The notes beneath the pieces are model-generated. The model was given only the letters and a program-made list of their open reading frames with translations. It was not told the origin of the DNA and made no database searches. Of a stretch of DNA of 64,000 bases, positions 50,001-61,100 are shown one piece after another (position 1 is the first letter of the stretch; each line of letters begins with the position of its first letter). Source of the DNA: Beroe forskalii (taxonomy: Eukaryota > Ctenophora > Nuda > Beroida > Beroidae); NCBI GenBank assembly GCA_011033025.1, contig WFMF01000247.1, positions 186,001-250,000 of the forward strand, in the 5' to 3' direction. The translations under genes and the position numbers were made by a program.

Positions 50001-52079
50001 ACATATCAAGCACTACAATTAATGCTGTAAAAATGAGTAACCTAACCCTTAAAATGCGCCAGATACGAATTTTTTCCTGTTCCCAATCGCGTTTTTGTTT
50101 TACAAAAAGGCATTGAGAAAAGGTTAGCAGAGATCGTGTTTTGTGGGGGTTGTGTGTATACTACCTTTACGCGTACTGTTAAATCTGAAATAGGTGGTGG
50201 TGCTGCGCGCGACCAAACTTGGTCGTATGTCGTCGTATTTCGTCGTATGTCACTTTTTCGATCAACTGCTCCTTTATAATATCACTCGCGTCAGATTAGC
50301 TTGGTGTAGTGGCATGCTTCGCATTATGGGCTGCAGCTAGCTAACTGGGCTGCTAAGTAGGTATTTGAGTTCAATGCTCCGTTCATGCTGATGTTCTTTA
50401 TCAAAAATTTAACAATTCTTTATTCATAAAATCAAAACTTAATCCATTTTCACGGCATCAATCCAATCAGATTGGATTTTAATCACACAGCCATTTGGAC
50501 TTCTTCAAGTAGCGGGCAATTCGGCCAATTTACAGTGGGCAGTATTAGTGCCATCAGTTATGAATGATCTAAAGAATTGACTAGAGGAAAGTAAAACATG
50601 AGAGTTTGTCTCGATTCATGATTGATAACAACAATGATAATTGATATATCTGAATCTTTAATCTTGGTCAGTTATTAATAATCATATTGTGTATCCCAAT
50701 CTTGAAAATATCAAGGCGGGGTACAATATTAGCGAACATTGCAATGGTTTGATATCTGCAACGCAACACAAAAGAAAATTTAACGCGTAACGAAAATGGT
50801 GATCATAGTTATGAAACTCTGAACGGCGCGCAACGAATCTTCAAAGAGTTCTATGAAATGGCGGGAACGCGCGCGCGAACATTTGGCACGTGGAACGAAA
50901 TCGCCCACGTGATATTTAGATCTGCGCGCGTTAATTCGAACTTGTAGGAGAGAGAAATGTATATATCGCCCGCATAACGAGGAATATTTATAAAATTGAT
51001 TCAATGATGTTAGAATTGCGATGTCACACTTGATACGATTCAGATAAATCGTAAATCTATTGAATACCAACTCTTGCTCTTAATTCCCGTAGGTGTACGC
51101 CCGCGATTGTATTTTGATTAGTGAGGTCACTTCCCCTAACCAGGGGTGTCGCGAACGCGTAAACTAGGGACCTGGTTAGAGCAATGAGGTCACCATTATG
51201 CTTTATCGTCAACTCACTATGTCAGTAAATAAGACGGACAACGGTCAAATGACAGCGTGTTCTAATAGTAAATATCAGCCCCGGGGAACAGGAAATTAAG
51301 CGCCTGCATACGAGAACAATCAAAAACGCACAAGAAATGCTCCGGCAGGCGCAATTCTTGTTGAAAACTGTATTCTTCTAGTTTCATGAAATTTTGTAGA
51401 AGGTATCGATTGAAATTCATAACTTAGTCATTTTATATCCATGAGCACTGAAGGGTATCCTTTTGACTAGATTCCTTTATTTGTTTTCATCACCGCACGT
51501 TGAGGCGGAGCCTTTGATCAGGGCATTCAGAGTTATATATATATAATATATATATATCCAATTTGAATATAATTTTGTGAGGTCACTTGTGTTATTTGAA
51601 CCTTGAATTGATAAGAAAATCTTAAAGATTTGACCACCAAAATTTGAGTTATGTTCGTTGACACAATATGGGAAAATTATTTTGTTGACAGTGACACGAG
51701 GCGTTGATGTAATCAGACTTTAAAAGATACTTCAATCAGCTGTTGATTTTATTATAAAATTATGACGAACGACTGTTTCTAACGTAAAATTGTCTGAAAA
51801 TTATCACTCAAGCATTATTTTTTAGTTTCCTGTTTCAGGTCTTGATCTATGCTCCAAGTGCAAATCATTTATGTCATATTGCCATATCCTTAATATTATT
51901 ATGATGATATGCTTTCAGACTTTATACCTGTTGAATGGAAGGGTCACCATGATGACGATGAATGCTGGGTTTGTGACCAAAAGAGTGTCCCAAGGCCGGA
52001 TATATACTTCCCCAGTTCAAGCAAACAGTCTTCCAAAAGAAGGAAGGCAGATTCACAGCAAAGTACGGTCAAAAAGGAG
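44046..52079 (+). CDS. N-RAG: protein like the N-terminal zinc region of RAG1, copy 1
   Basis: Exons 44046-44206, 49326-49378 and 51919-52079 join in phase. Start ATG at 44046 (MSQAEHNNNLQRLCRICG). The product matches the N-terminal region of RAG1 in order: CRICG, then FGIDISDDKSDIHP (RAG1 FRIDVKADVDSIHP), CFKCQLHVSENF (RAG1 CHNCWSIMHRKF), VEWKGHHDDDECWVC (RAG1 MEWHPHTPSCDIC), then a basic SSKQSSKRRKAD stretch like a nuclear signal. The RAG1 region binds zinc and is regulatory, not catalytic; free-standing N-RAG proteins are known in invertebrate transposons and genes. Exon 3 ends in phase 0 (GAG/GTAATT), and downstream exons in this gene were not identified apart from the RING exon at 57735, which could be joined in phase. 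A 4.8-kb composite insertion fills intron 1. Confidence 0.82.
44259..44402. repeat. Large palindrome (foldback), copy 1
   Basis: Arms of about 60 bp starting CACCACCAAAACCGTTGGAC and ending with its inverse, spacer ATTTTGTCTCTTTTCAGG. The arms include GGTTGGTCTAGTAACCCCC. Followed by GATATCTTGACA. Confidence 0.92.
44415..44840. repeat. GGACCCCGTTATTC minisatellite
   Basis: About 28 irregular units of 14-16 bp: first CGTTACTCGGACCCC, then CGTTATTCGGACCCC. The two long + strand ORFs here (44324-44860 and 44415-44939) are translations of the repeat and not genes. Confidence 0.92.
45220..46025. repeat. Module body D1, with CRE-like palindromes
   Basis: Shared with 46720-48510. Holds several TGACGTCA palindromes (about 45500, 45852, 45872). 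D1 shows the uninterrupted form of the site where the LINE fragment inserted in D2. Confidence 0.88.
46033..46174. repeat. Large palindrome (foldback), copy 2
   Basis: Same arms as at 44259 (ACCACCAAAACCGTTGGACG) with small changes, again followed by GATATCTTGACA. Confidence 0.92.
46370..48510. repeat. Module II: 144-bp tandem array and body D2
   Basis: Three ~144-bp units at about 46370-46690 resemble those at 44850-45200; the body from 46720 matches D1, with the insertion at 47411-48325 and the remainder at 48326-48510. Confidence 0.85.
47411..48325 (+). mobile_element. 5'-truncated non-LTR retrotransposon with ~56-bp target duplication
   Basis: The + strand encodes, with frameshifts, an ORF2 C-terminus of CR1/L2-group type (LKSLHWLKVPERIEFKILL, INGIAPNYLVHLI, SGSRTPSLRSYIP) and ends in a (TTA)n tail at 48297-48323. 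The flanks 47355-47410 and 48326-48381 are identical but for one base and are single in the sister module D1 near 45825, so they are the target site duplication. Confidence 0.88.
48856..48945. repeat. TATATTATA microsatellite
   Basis: Repeats of TATATATTA. The ORF 48828-49025 crosses it and is an artefact. Confidence 0.92.
50075..51360. mobile_element. 1.3-kb insertion in N-RAG intron 2
   Basis: Absent from unit 2, where CGAATTTTT runs directly into GAAAACTG at about 59521-59532. TTTCCTGTTCCC near the left end recurs inverted (GGGGAACAGGAAA) at about 51282-51295, and the last ~60 bp form a hairpin GCGCCTGC...GCAGGCGC. No transposase ORF; class unknown. Confidence 0.7.
51441..51559. mobile_element. 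119-bp insertion with 7-bp flanking duplication
   Basis: TATATCC is present at 51434-51440 and again at 51553-51559, single in unit 2 (about 59600). Interior includes CACCGCACGTTGAGGCGG and an AT run. Confidence 0.7.
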
Positions 52080-52633
52080 GTAATTATTTAACTTACAGTC
52101 TGGTTTTAACTATATTGTGAAGAAACTTAGAGAGTCTGGTTGTGCCTGCAGAGAAGTGTGATGCCTTATTGTAACAAATTTAGTAAGCAACTAATTAATA
52201 AATAATAAAAAAAAAAAAAAAAAATTGCTATTATAAAGCACTACTATCAAGCAAGCTTATACTCAGTAGTGCTAAGCCAAATAGAAAAGCTAAGTTAAAA
52301 ATATCAGAAAAGATAATACCAGTAAAGATAACATGCTGAACAGAGAGCTAAGTCTAAACAGAAAAGCCCATAAATAAGGAAATTCAAATAAGCATTTAAA
52401 GTTAAGGTAAATCAAATATCAAATAAATACTGTATCTAACAAATTTCAAAATAATCATGCTATGAGTTTCTTGATGTCAATATCAGATGTGTTAAAAAGA
52501 TAAGTCTTCAAGAGTCTCTTAAAAGAATCAACATCATTAGCTGTAGTAATATCAACTGGCAAACGATTCATCAATTTGGGACCAATTACACTAAAGCTAT
52601 GGAAACCATACTTTGAACTACAAATAGGGACAA

Positions 52634-55386
52634 TTAGTTTAAGATAGTGGCCATGATGTTCATAAGTAAAAAGATCTTGTAGATACTTAGAGCAAGACCA
52701 ACTACAGATTTATATGACAACAGACTTAACTTGAATATAACACGTTTCCCGACATTGAGCCAATGCAAATCATTTAAGTCATTTTCCAAGTGATCATGCT
52801 TATACTTTCCAGTCACAGTTTTGAGCAAGCATTTTGAAATGAGTTGTAACTGGTAGAGTAACTTTTTCAGAAATACCAAAATACAATGCATTACAATAAT
52901 CCAAGCAGGAGACCACCAAGGAATTGACCACAGTCTTAAGTTGATCCTTACTGAGCAGAAAGCGAATTTTATTGATATTTCGGATTGTCCTGAAAGATTT
53001 CTTTTTCAACTCAGTAACCTGCTTATTCAAGGTTAACCCAGAATCCATGTAAATTCCAAGGTTTCTAATGTTGGTGACAAATCTGATGGAAGTTCCTGAA
53101 GGAAGATTTATGCCTCTGATTGTGACCTTGTTCAAGAGTTTACTGGAACCAAACACTATGAACTCAGTTTTTGATTCGTCTAACTGAAGATAGTATCTAT
53201 CCATCCAGTATCTAATTTTCTCAAAGCACATCTGTATTTCATGAACTAATACCACATACTGATCAGATGGCTTAAAACAGAGGAAAATTTGATGATCATC
53301 TGCATACCCATGAATAGAAAATCCAAGACTTTTAACATACTTGTAGATAGATCTAACATATATATTGAATAAAACAGGCCCAAGCACTGAACCTTGAGGT
53401 ACTCCAAACTTTATCAAAATTTCATCAGAAACACTGTTGTCTAAACGAACTCTTTGAGAACGACCTGTGAGAAAAACTCTTGAACCACTTCAAAGCAGTC
53501 CCTTTCAATCCAATTTCATTTTCAAGGATCTTCAGCAGCAGATTGTGGTCAACTGTGTCAAATGCTGCACTGAGGTCCAACATCATCATTATAGTACAAG
53601 TTTTTTGATCAGAGGCAACCAACAAATCATTCCAAATTCTAACTAATAATGTTTCAGTACTATGGTCTTTTTTGTAGGCAGACTGCTCCTCACAATTCAG
53701 ATTGTTTCTGGTAAGATGGTCATTAAGCCTTTGAGGACCACCTCTCAATAAGTTTCCTGCAAGGAAAGTAAGATTAGACACAGGCCTGAAGTTTTTCAAA
53801 GTATTAGCATCAAGATGGTCACCTTTTAGCAAAGGTATGACATCAGCAAGCTTAACACCTTCCATAGATCCTGTTGACAAGGAGAGGTTAACCATGTGGA
53901 CTAAAGTAGGAAGGATGTTTTCTAGGTTCTCACTATACAGAATGCCTGGAAGAATATCAGCTGGAGAACATTTTATACCACTATTTGTTATGATTTCCTT
54001 GATTTCAATATTGGTGGGTTCAAAGTCATACAGAAATTCCAAATTAGTATTTGATCAAATTGATTGCTCTCATTATTTGGAGTCATGTTAGATCGTATCT
54101 TATCAATCTTTTCCTCAAAGAAGTGATTGAAGGGACAGCCAGTTGTGACATATCTTCTGTGAAATCTGGTAATGTTTAGACTTTTCATTTGGTCAAGTTC
54201 CTTGTTCACAAGTTGGTAGAGTGTTTTAGGGTTGCCATGGGCTTTGTGTAACAAATTGAGAAGTATTCTTTCTTGATGATAGCCATGTCAGTACATTTTT
54301 GCAAAGGTCTTTGTATTCGATTTTATTATCAATTGATCTCTTTACTCTTTTCTGCCCCTCCTTTCTTTCCTTTCTTAGTTTTCTATATTCAGAATCAAAC
54401 CATGGTGCTTCATTAACAATTGAAACTGTTTTTGTAGTAAGAGGAGCATACTCATCAAGCAGTTTAGTGGTGCCCAGAGACAGTTTGCTGACTGAATCTT
54501 GGAAGGATAGCCCATCTTCAAGACAGTGTGTGAAGATACTATTAAGATTTACAACAAATTCAGGTTCATCTTTAACATCTTTTAATTTCCTATAGACTAT
54601 TTCTTTGAAGAATTTTTTCTCAAAGGAAAGTTCAAAATTGCAGTATACAGGATAATGATCTGATCCAAGAGTATTTTCATCATCAATTTTCACAGTACAC
54701 TGTAGCTGTGCATTCATTGAGAATGTCAGGATGTGATCTATTGAACTACCAGAAATATGGGTTGGATCAAAGATATGCCTAGTCATACCACAGGACTCGA
54801 GAGTTTGGAGAGCCTGCTGATAAAGACTGACACTTGTCTTATTAAAATCAATATTGATATCACCAGCAAGAACAAGGCAATCACATTTGAGTAACAGATC
54901 AGACAACAGTTTATCTATTTCTTTGTTAAACATAGAGCACATATTTCCAGGTCTATAAACAACGAGAAAGATGATTTTTGTGCCATTTTTTGATTTCATA
55001 ACCGCTGACAAGCCTTCAAATGTTGTGAACTTTGGGATGCTCAAAGGTGTCAGGGCAATTCCTGATTTGTATATCAGAGCAACACCACCTCCTCTCCTAT
55101 CAGCTCTAAAATCATGCAAGATAGAGTAACCATATTGTTTAATAATTGCTGTTGTTGGATTACTTTTACTGACCAACCATGTTTCACAGATTGCAGCAAT
55201 ATCAACCTGATTGTCTTCAAGAGTAATCATGACATCATTTACTTTGTTTTCTATGGATCTTGGATTGTACAACATAAAGTGTAACTCACCCCTGCTCAAC
55301 TTTCCGCCTGATGCCCCTAATATGTTCTTTGGTAAAAAGGGATAGACTTTTTGAGTTTTTCTTGAAATGCTAACAGTTGAGGACAT
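52634..55386 (-). pseudogene. LINE ORF2: endonuclease and reverse transcriptase, frameshifted
   Basis: The first piece (55386-54226) is an APE-type endonuclease: CETWLVSK, VYRPG, AGDINIDF, GSSIDHIL and LGSDHYPV are all visible. The RT follows in pieces: 54254-53988, 54042-53425 (KNFRPVSNLTFL, MMLDLSAAFDTVDH), 53417-52800 (GVPQGSVLGPVLFNIY, HGYADDHQIF) and 52891-52634 (LNDLHWLNVGKRVIFKL). At least four frame changes separate the pieces, so this copy cannot make an intact ORF2, although each catalytic motif remains. Confidence 0.92.
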
Positions 55387-56708
55387 GTTGGATCATTAGC
55401 CGAATGCCTACAATCAGATTTCTTTGCATCCATACAGTTTACACAAGATACAGCTAATGCATCACTTTTGACTGAACAAACCCGAGTTTCATGGCTTGCA
55501 GCACAATGCCCACATTTGGCAGAATTCTTACAGTCTTTGCTGTGGTGACCAAATTGCTGACAGTTGTAACACCTAAGAATATAAAAGTTGTCATATACTT
55601 TGCAGACAGGTTGTGAACCCACATAGATACGATCAGCCTGCTTTGCAAGGATTGATCGGACTAAATTACTCACTCTGATTATAGCCTTAAAACAGGTTGG
55701 CCGAGATTTAAGAGGAGTGACAGCAACAATGTCAAACTTTTTATCCTCAATTGAAGTCTCTGACTCAAACACTGCTTTCAAACCACTGTTCTGTTTCAAA
55801 ATCATCTCACAGAGCTCCTCTTTCCCATATTCCCTTGTTAGACCCACTACATTAATTGTGGGGGTCCTGGAAGAAACTTGCTCAATCTGATGCTGAGGAA
55901 GATTGCTGTTCAAATTATTCTTCAGAGTCTCTGCATCAGCCTTTGATTGTAGGATAATTGCAGTGTCTCCTGATTTTTTCATTTCAAATGCATTCAACAC
56001 ACCAACTCCATCATCTACACAAGCCTTTTCCAACAAAACCCTATCAACAGATTTACCTTGAGGATCCTTTTTAATGACCATCATGTGTCTGAGATGGTCA
56101 ACTTTCTGTTTGTCATTCCATGGGTTGCCAGAAGGTTCAGGAGTTGAAGATGAGGAGCCACATGGTTCAGGTGATAAAGTTCTGTTATTCATACCCTGCA
56201 GCAGAGATTTCAAAGCAGACAATTCCTTACTGAACTCACTTTGCATCAAGTCAATTTTCTTCTCCAAGATGTCAACACGATCTTGATCTGAGACACAAGC
56301 AAGTTTTTCTTTTTCAGTTATACAGTGATTGCATAGAAAGAAAAAGCCCCCAAAACGTTTCTCAAAACCCCGAGTCTTATTTGTAGCAGGTAATAAATGA
56401 TTCGTGAAAGAAGAGTTTGCAGCAACACAACAGGCTTCCTCACAACCAATTGCATGAAAAACATTTTTACATCCCCAACATTTTATACCATGAGTTGATA
56501 TGTCAATATCACACTTACATGTGGTACACTGACCATTCACAATCAGGTTAAGAGCAGATAACTTTGGAGGTAGGTTGGATTTTGATATCACAACTTTCAT
56601 AGGCTTTGGAACAAGGTTACTATCAACTTCCTCAGTCTCATTATCATCACATGATGAAGATTGACGATCTTCTTCAGGTTCTTTATCAGTTGCCTGTAAG
56701 AATACCAT
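55317..56708 (-). CDS. LINE ORF1: PHD-like zinc finger and CCHC zinc knuckle protein
   Basis: 463 codons, intact. N-terminus acidic; residues ~60-135 form a PHD-like finger (CTTCKCDID, CWGCKNVFHAIGCEEAC, FLCNHC). A coiled-coil follows (DILEKKIDLMQSEFSKEL), then an RNA-binding-like region, then the knuckle CYNCQQFGHHSKDC and CGHCAASHETRVC near residue 390-420. In this element class ORF1 coats the RNA. Overlaps the start of ORF2 by about 70 bp, as in other CR1-group elements. Confidence 0.9.
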   Translation of the reverse strand: MVFLQATDKEPEEDRQSSSCDDNETEEVDSNLVPKPMKVVISKSNLPPKLSALNLIVNGQCTTCKCDIDISTHGIKCWGCKNVFHAIGCEEACCVAANSSFTNHLLPATNKTRGFEKRFGGFFFLCNHCITEKEKLACVSDQDRVDILEKKIDLMQSEFSKELSALKSLLQGMNNRTLSPEPCGSSSSTPEPSGNPWNDKQKVDHLRHMMVIKKDPQGKSVDRVLLEKACVDDGVGVLNAFEMKKSGDTAIILQSKADAETLKNNLNSNLPQHQIEQVSSRTPTINVVGLTREYGKEELCEMILKQNSGLKAVFESETSIEDKKFDIVAVTPLKSRPTCFKAIIRVSNLVRSILAKQADRIYVGSQPVCKVYDNFYILRCYNCQQFGHHSKDCKNSAKCGHCAASHETRVCSVKSDALAVSCVNCMDAKKSDCRHSANDPTCPQLLAFQEKLKKSIPFYQRTY

Positions 56709-57734
56709 CCTCAGTTAGTTAATTTAATATGTGTTGTGTTGTAAGTTTAATTAATCGTCAGTAAAATAAGAAAACATGAAATTACGAAGCTTTTTTAATT
56801 TAGAAACATTTTTTGATCTGGAAATAAATTAAGAGACTTTTATAGCCCCATAAAATAAGAATATTTATTACTGAAAATTTTTCCTCAGATTAATCAATAA
56901 TTGAAATGCATGAGATAAATTTATATGAAACCGCTTTATACCTATAAGTTTGTCAAATTCTTTAACTACGTGCTCGACCCGGCAAAAGGATCTAAGAGTT
57001 AGTCAACTGCGGTGTCACTTGATTCTCTTATATGGCTTTCGAAAAACGAATTTTTTATATTAATGTAAAAATAATATTGCATTAAATTGACAAATTGAGA
57101 GTCACGAAATTAAGGCACATAAAATTAATCTGCATATAATTGTATAATGTATAATTAAAGAAACATGAAATTAAGAAGCAGTTTATTAAAAAACTTTTTG
57201 CCCAGTTAACTGCTTTCTTAATTTCATGTAATAAGGTAGTGTGGACTAATAGGGATAAGGGATAATAACCTATGAACACTGTGTGAGTATATTGGTACCA
57301 GGTTAACCTGGGACTTGGTACAATAGAAGCCAAGTTTTTGTAGATTTTTTCTGAACTGGCCTGTTGTACTCAATACAAATTTAGGGTTCTCCTTCATAAT
57401 ATCAAATTCAATTCCATGTTGTTATACTCTGTTTTTTGCCTTGGAAGTTTTTAAATTGTTTGCTGTAATGCTGTATGATTCGAAATAGCTGTAACGTTTA
57501 TATTTCATAAATTTTAAAACATGTCATGTGTGTAATGAAATAATGATAATGACTGATGCGCTCATAAGTCCTTTAATTATGATCACTCAACTACAACAAT
57601 TAAATTCATAGTTTCCTGACTTTAAGGCCATTGTACGTAAGCATTATGCAATGATGATTTGATATTGAGTTAGAGATCGTAGGTCCAATCCCCGGCCAAA
57701 TTATTCACAATTTAATTGTATAAATTGATATATA

Positions 57735-57846
57735 ATGTACCAGCAGGAGCCGATTAAACTCCGTGACATCAACGAGTGTATAACATGTGGTATCTGCAAG
57801 GGTTATCTGATAGACGTGGCGACAGTTACTGAGTGCCTTCACTCTT
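57735..57846 (+). CDS. PCGF: PCGF-type RING finger, first coding exon, copy 1
   Basis: ATG at 57735 (MYQQEPIKLRDINECITC), then CGICKGYLIDVATVTECLHS and a donor (TCTT/GTGAGT). This is the start of the RING of Polycomb group ring finger proteins (PCGF3/5-like), which partner RING1/2 in PRC1 ubiquitin ligases acting on histone H2A. The same exon is repeated at 61229-61340. A CAG just inside the exon (CCAG/CAGGAG) could also act as an acceptor in phase 0. Confidence 0.88.
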
Positions 57847-57954
57847 GTGAGTAGGAAATTGTGTTTATTGTTTATAATCATGTTTTGAATACCTATTTAA
57901 GTACAGTAAGAGAGTAAGGTAATACTTATCTTATACTCTTATAATATAATACAT

Positions 57955-58150
57955 GTAGGTCATAAAGGTACTCTATATGGAACGAAAATCCCCATATTTT
58001 CGTTTCCCACCAATTCTCAATATAACGTCATTGTCATACTTTAACATTGGTACTAATATTCCAAAAAATATCCCTAATTTTCGTGCTCATAAAATTTGGA
58101 TCCCCAGAATTGCTTTCCCTGGTTATTTCATCTCGTAAAGTATCATAATT
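57955..58150. mobile_element. MITE-like repeat (GGGGATCGAAATTTC family), unit 1 boundary
   Basis: AACGAAAATCCCCATATTTTCG, ATTGGTACTAATATTCC and AAAATTTGGATCCCCAG. Inverted relative to 16760. A near-copy lies at 61435-61600, at the matching place in unit 2. Confidence 0.7.
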
Positions 58151-58180
58151 CTATTTCCATGCAGGAATTTCAAGTGTAAT

Positions 58181-61100
58181 GCTCATACCATTTCAAAGCA
58201 ATTAATAAAGATCGAGTAGTACTAATATTCATAGCACCATAATTCTACAATCAATCAGGATATGAGCAATGAGTCAAGCAGAACATAACAACAATTTGCA
58301 AGGCTTTATCGAATATGTGGTTCTAGAAGAAATAGGGCAGACCATATAGATAAAGCATTTGAAGATGGCCTGAAAGAAACTTTTGGTATTGATATTTCTG
58401 ATGATAAAAGTGATATTCATCCTAAGTAAGTTTTTACTGATTTTTGGATGTGCTATGAAAATTCTATATAATTATTAAATCCAATGCCAAGTGATCTAAT
58501 CAAGTAATCAGATACATAAATGTGTGCCAGTACATTGATCATTTACATGTAAAAGATTCATGATTGGAGCAAAGATAATTGAAATTTTGCATTCATTACC
58601 TCTTGAAACAAATATATTTTGAAAGTAACTTGTTAACTGTCACCCTTTAAATCTTGCATTATTGCTATTTATTTATTAATATTGTTGACTTTATTTCAGT
58701 ATTAATTGGTGTACCATATATCTTTCAATTACTTCAGTACGAATTTGTTATCTCCTTAAAATCTTAATTTTAATGCAGGAACCTCTGTTTCAAGTGTCAG
58801 TTGCATGTGTCTGAAAACTTCACTCCTAGTGGTAAGTCCATTTCCAGCAACAAAATTGCTACTAAATTTCATTGAAAAAGAAAAGATTTGAACTGTTTCA
58901 GTAAGCCAAAATATATCATTCTAGTGCATGTCCATAATGATATTTTTGAAGGTAGCCAAAGAATGCCTCTGATGACGATAATCACATGATTTTCAAAGCT
59001 TCTGAATACAATTCTCTCGTATCAGTTATTTCGTTTAAACTTCAACCTCTTGAGTTTTGCCTCTATTTTAAGATTAACGAAAATGAAAAACGACTAACAC
59101 AACTGGTAATATGAACCACTCCAGTTTTTTAGCGGCTCAGCAAGGTTCTAGGAGCTTGAGAGGTTTTTAACAGATAAATAAATGACTAGGGCCGGTTATA
59201 CTGCTTTGCATCACCTAGAGTACCACTGGAGTGATAGAAATCGCTCTATATGTTTATTTGTGAACTAGTAAGACTCATAAGGACCTCACCATGTTGTAGA
59301 GCTTAAAATTTTGATCTAAGACAAGTATTTTCAAAGGAATCCACCATTCAAAGGAAATTTGTGCAGCTTTATAACTTTATAACCCAAGAAGCATAAAATG
59401 TTAATAACTTGTTCAACTATGGTTGCATATAATACATCTCTTTTGAAACATATGTTGAACATATCAAGCACTACAAATGCTGTAAAAATGAGTAACCTAA
59501 CCCTTAAAATGCGCCAGATACGAATTTTTGAAAACTGTATTCTTCTAGTTTCATGAAATTTTGTAGAAGGTATCGATTTAAATTCATAACTTAGTCATTT
59601 TATATCCAATTTGAATATAATTTTGTGAGGTCACTTGTGTTATTTGAACCTTGAATTGATAAGAAAATGTTAAAGATCAGACCACCAAAATTTGAGTTAT
59701 GTTCGTTCGACACAATATGGGAAAATTATTTTGTTGACAGTGACACGAGGCGTTGATGTAATCAGACTTCAAAAGATACTTTAATCAGCTGTTGATTTTA
59801 TTATAAAATTATGACGAACGACTGTTTCTAACGTAAAATTGTCTGAAAATTATCACTCAAGCATTATTTTCTAGTTTTCTGTTTCAGGTCTTGATCTATG
59901 CTCCAAGTGCAAATCATTTATGTCATATTGTCATATCCTTATTATTATGATAATATGCTTTCAGACTTTATACCTGTTGAATGGAAGGGTCACCATGATG
60001 ACGATGAATGCTGGGTTTGTGACCAAAAAGAGTGTCCCAAGGCCGGATATACTTCCCCAGTTCAAGCAAACAGTCTTCCAAAAGAAGGAAGGCAGATTCA
60101 CAGCAAAGTACGGTCAAAAAGGAGGTAATTATTTAACTTACAGTCTGGTTTTAACTATATTGTGAAGAGACTTAGAGAGTCTGGTTGTGCCTGCAGAGAA
60201 GTGTGATGCCTTATTGTAACAAATTTAGTAAGCAACTAATTAATCGTCAGTAAAATAAGAAAACATGAAATTACGAAGCTTTTTTAAGGCTGAAAATTAA
60301 TTTAGAAACATTTTTTGATCTGGAAATAAATTAAGAGACTTTTATAGCCCCATAAAATAAGAATATTTATTACTGAAAATTTTTCCTCAGATTAATCAAT
60401 AATTGAAATGCATGAGATAAATTTATATGAAACCGCTTTATACCTATAAGTTTGTCAAATTCTTTAACTACGTGCTCGACCCGGCAAAAGGATCTAAGAG
60501 TTAGTCAACTGCGGTGTCTCTTGATTCTCTTATATGGCTTTCGAAAAACGAATTTTTGATATTAATGTAAAAATAATATCGCATTAAATTGAGAGTCACG
60601 AAATTAAGGCACATAAAATTAATCTGAATATAATTGTATAATGTATAATTAAAGAAACATGAAATTAAGAAGCAGTTTATTAAAAAACTTTTTTGCCCAG
60701 TTAACTGCTTTCTTAATTTCATGTAATAAGGTAGTGTGGACTAATAGGGATATGGGATAATAACCTATAAACACTGTGTGAGTATATTGGTACCAGGTTA
60801 ACCTGGGACTTGGTACAAAAGAAGCCAAGTTTTTGTAGATTTTTTCTGAACTGGCCCGTTGTACTCAATACAAATTTAGGGTTCTCCTTCATAATATCAA
60901 ATTCATTTCCATGTTGTTATACTCTGTTTTTTGTCTTGGAAGTATTTAAATTGTTTGCTGTAATGCTGTATGATTCGAAATAGCTGTAACGTTTATATTT
61001 CATAAATTTTAAAACATGTCATTGTGTAATGAAATAATGATAATGACTGATGCGCTCATAAGTCCTTTAATTATGATCACTCAACTACAACAATTAAATT

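Larger units (their letters stand above)
52200..56747 (-). mobile_element. 4.5-kb two-ORF non-LTR retrotransposon (CR1/L2 group), near full length
   Basis: Flanked by TAATTAAT at 52192-52199 and 56748-56755; unit 2 of the segmental duplication has the empty site with a single TAATTAAT near 60237-60245. ORF1 (PHD-like finger plus CCHC knuckle) and a frameshifted ORF2 (endonuclease and reverse transcriptase) are read on the minus strand, only ~40 bp below the 5' end. The 3' end is T-rich on the element's own strand, not a poly(A) tail. Confidence 0.93.
43949..58150. repeat. Segmental duplication, unit 1 (expanded)
   Basis: Contains N-RAG exons 1-3 and the PCGF first coding exon in the same order as unit 2 (58181-61600). 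Nucleotide identity between the shared parts is very high, with scattered small indels. Unit 1 is longer because of insertions at 44257-49020, 50075-51360, 51441-51559 and 52200-56747, all absent from unit 2. Confidence 0.93.

Noticed and set aside
51871-52083. Alternative frame of N-RAG exon 3 starting from the AG at 51838
   Set aside because: Reading from that acceptor loses the VEWKGHH...CWVC match to RAG1; the acceptor at 51918 keeps frame and homology.
57650-57720. tRNA-like T-arm (GTAGGTCCAATCCCC), also near 27990 (GTGTTCAAGTCTCAC)
   Set aside because: No acceptor stem, A box or full cloverleaf could be built around either.
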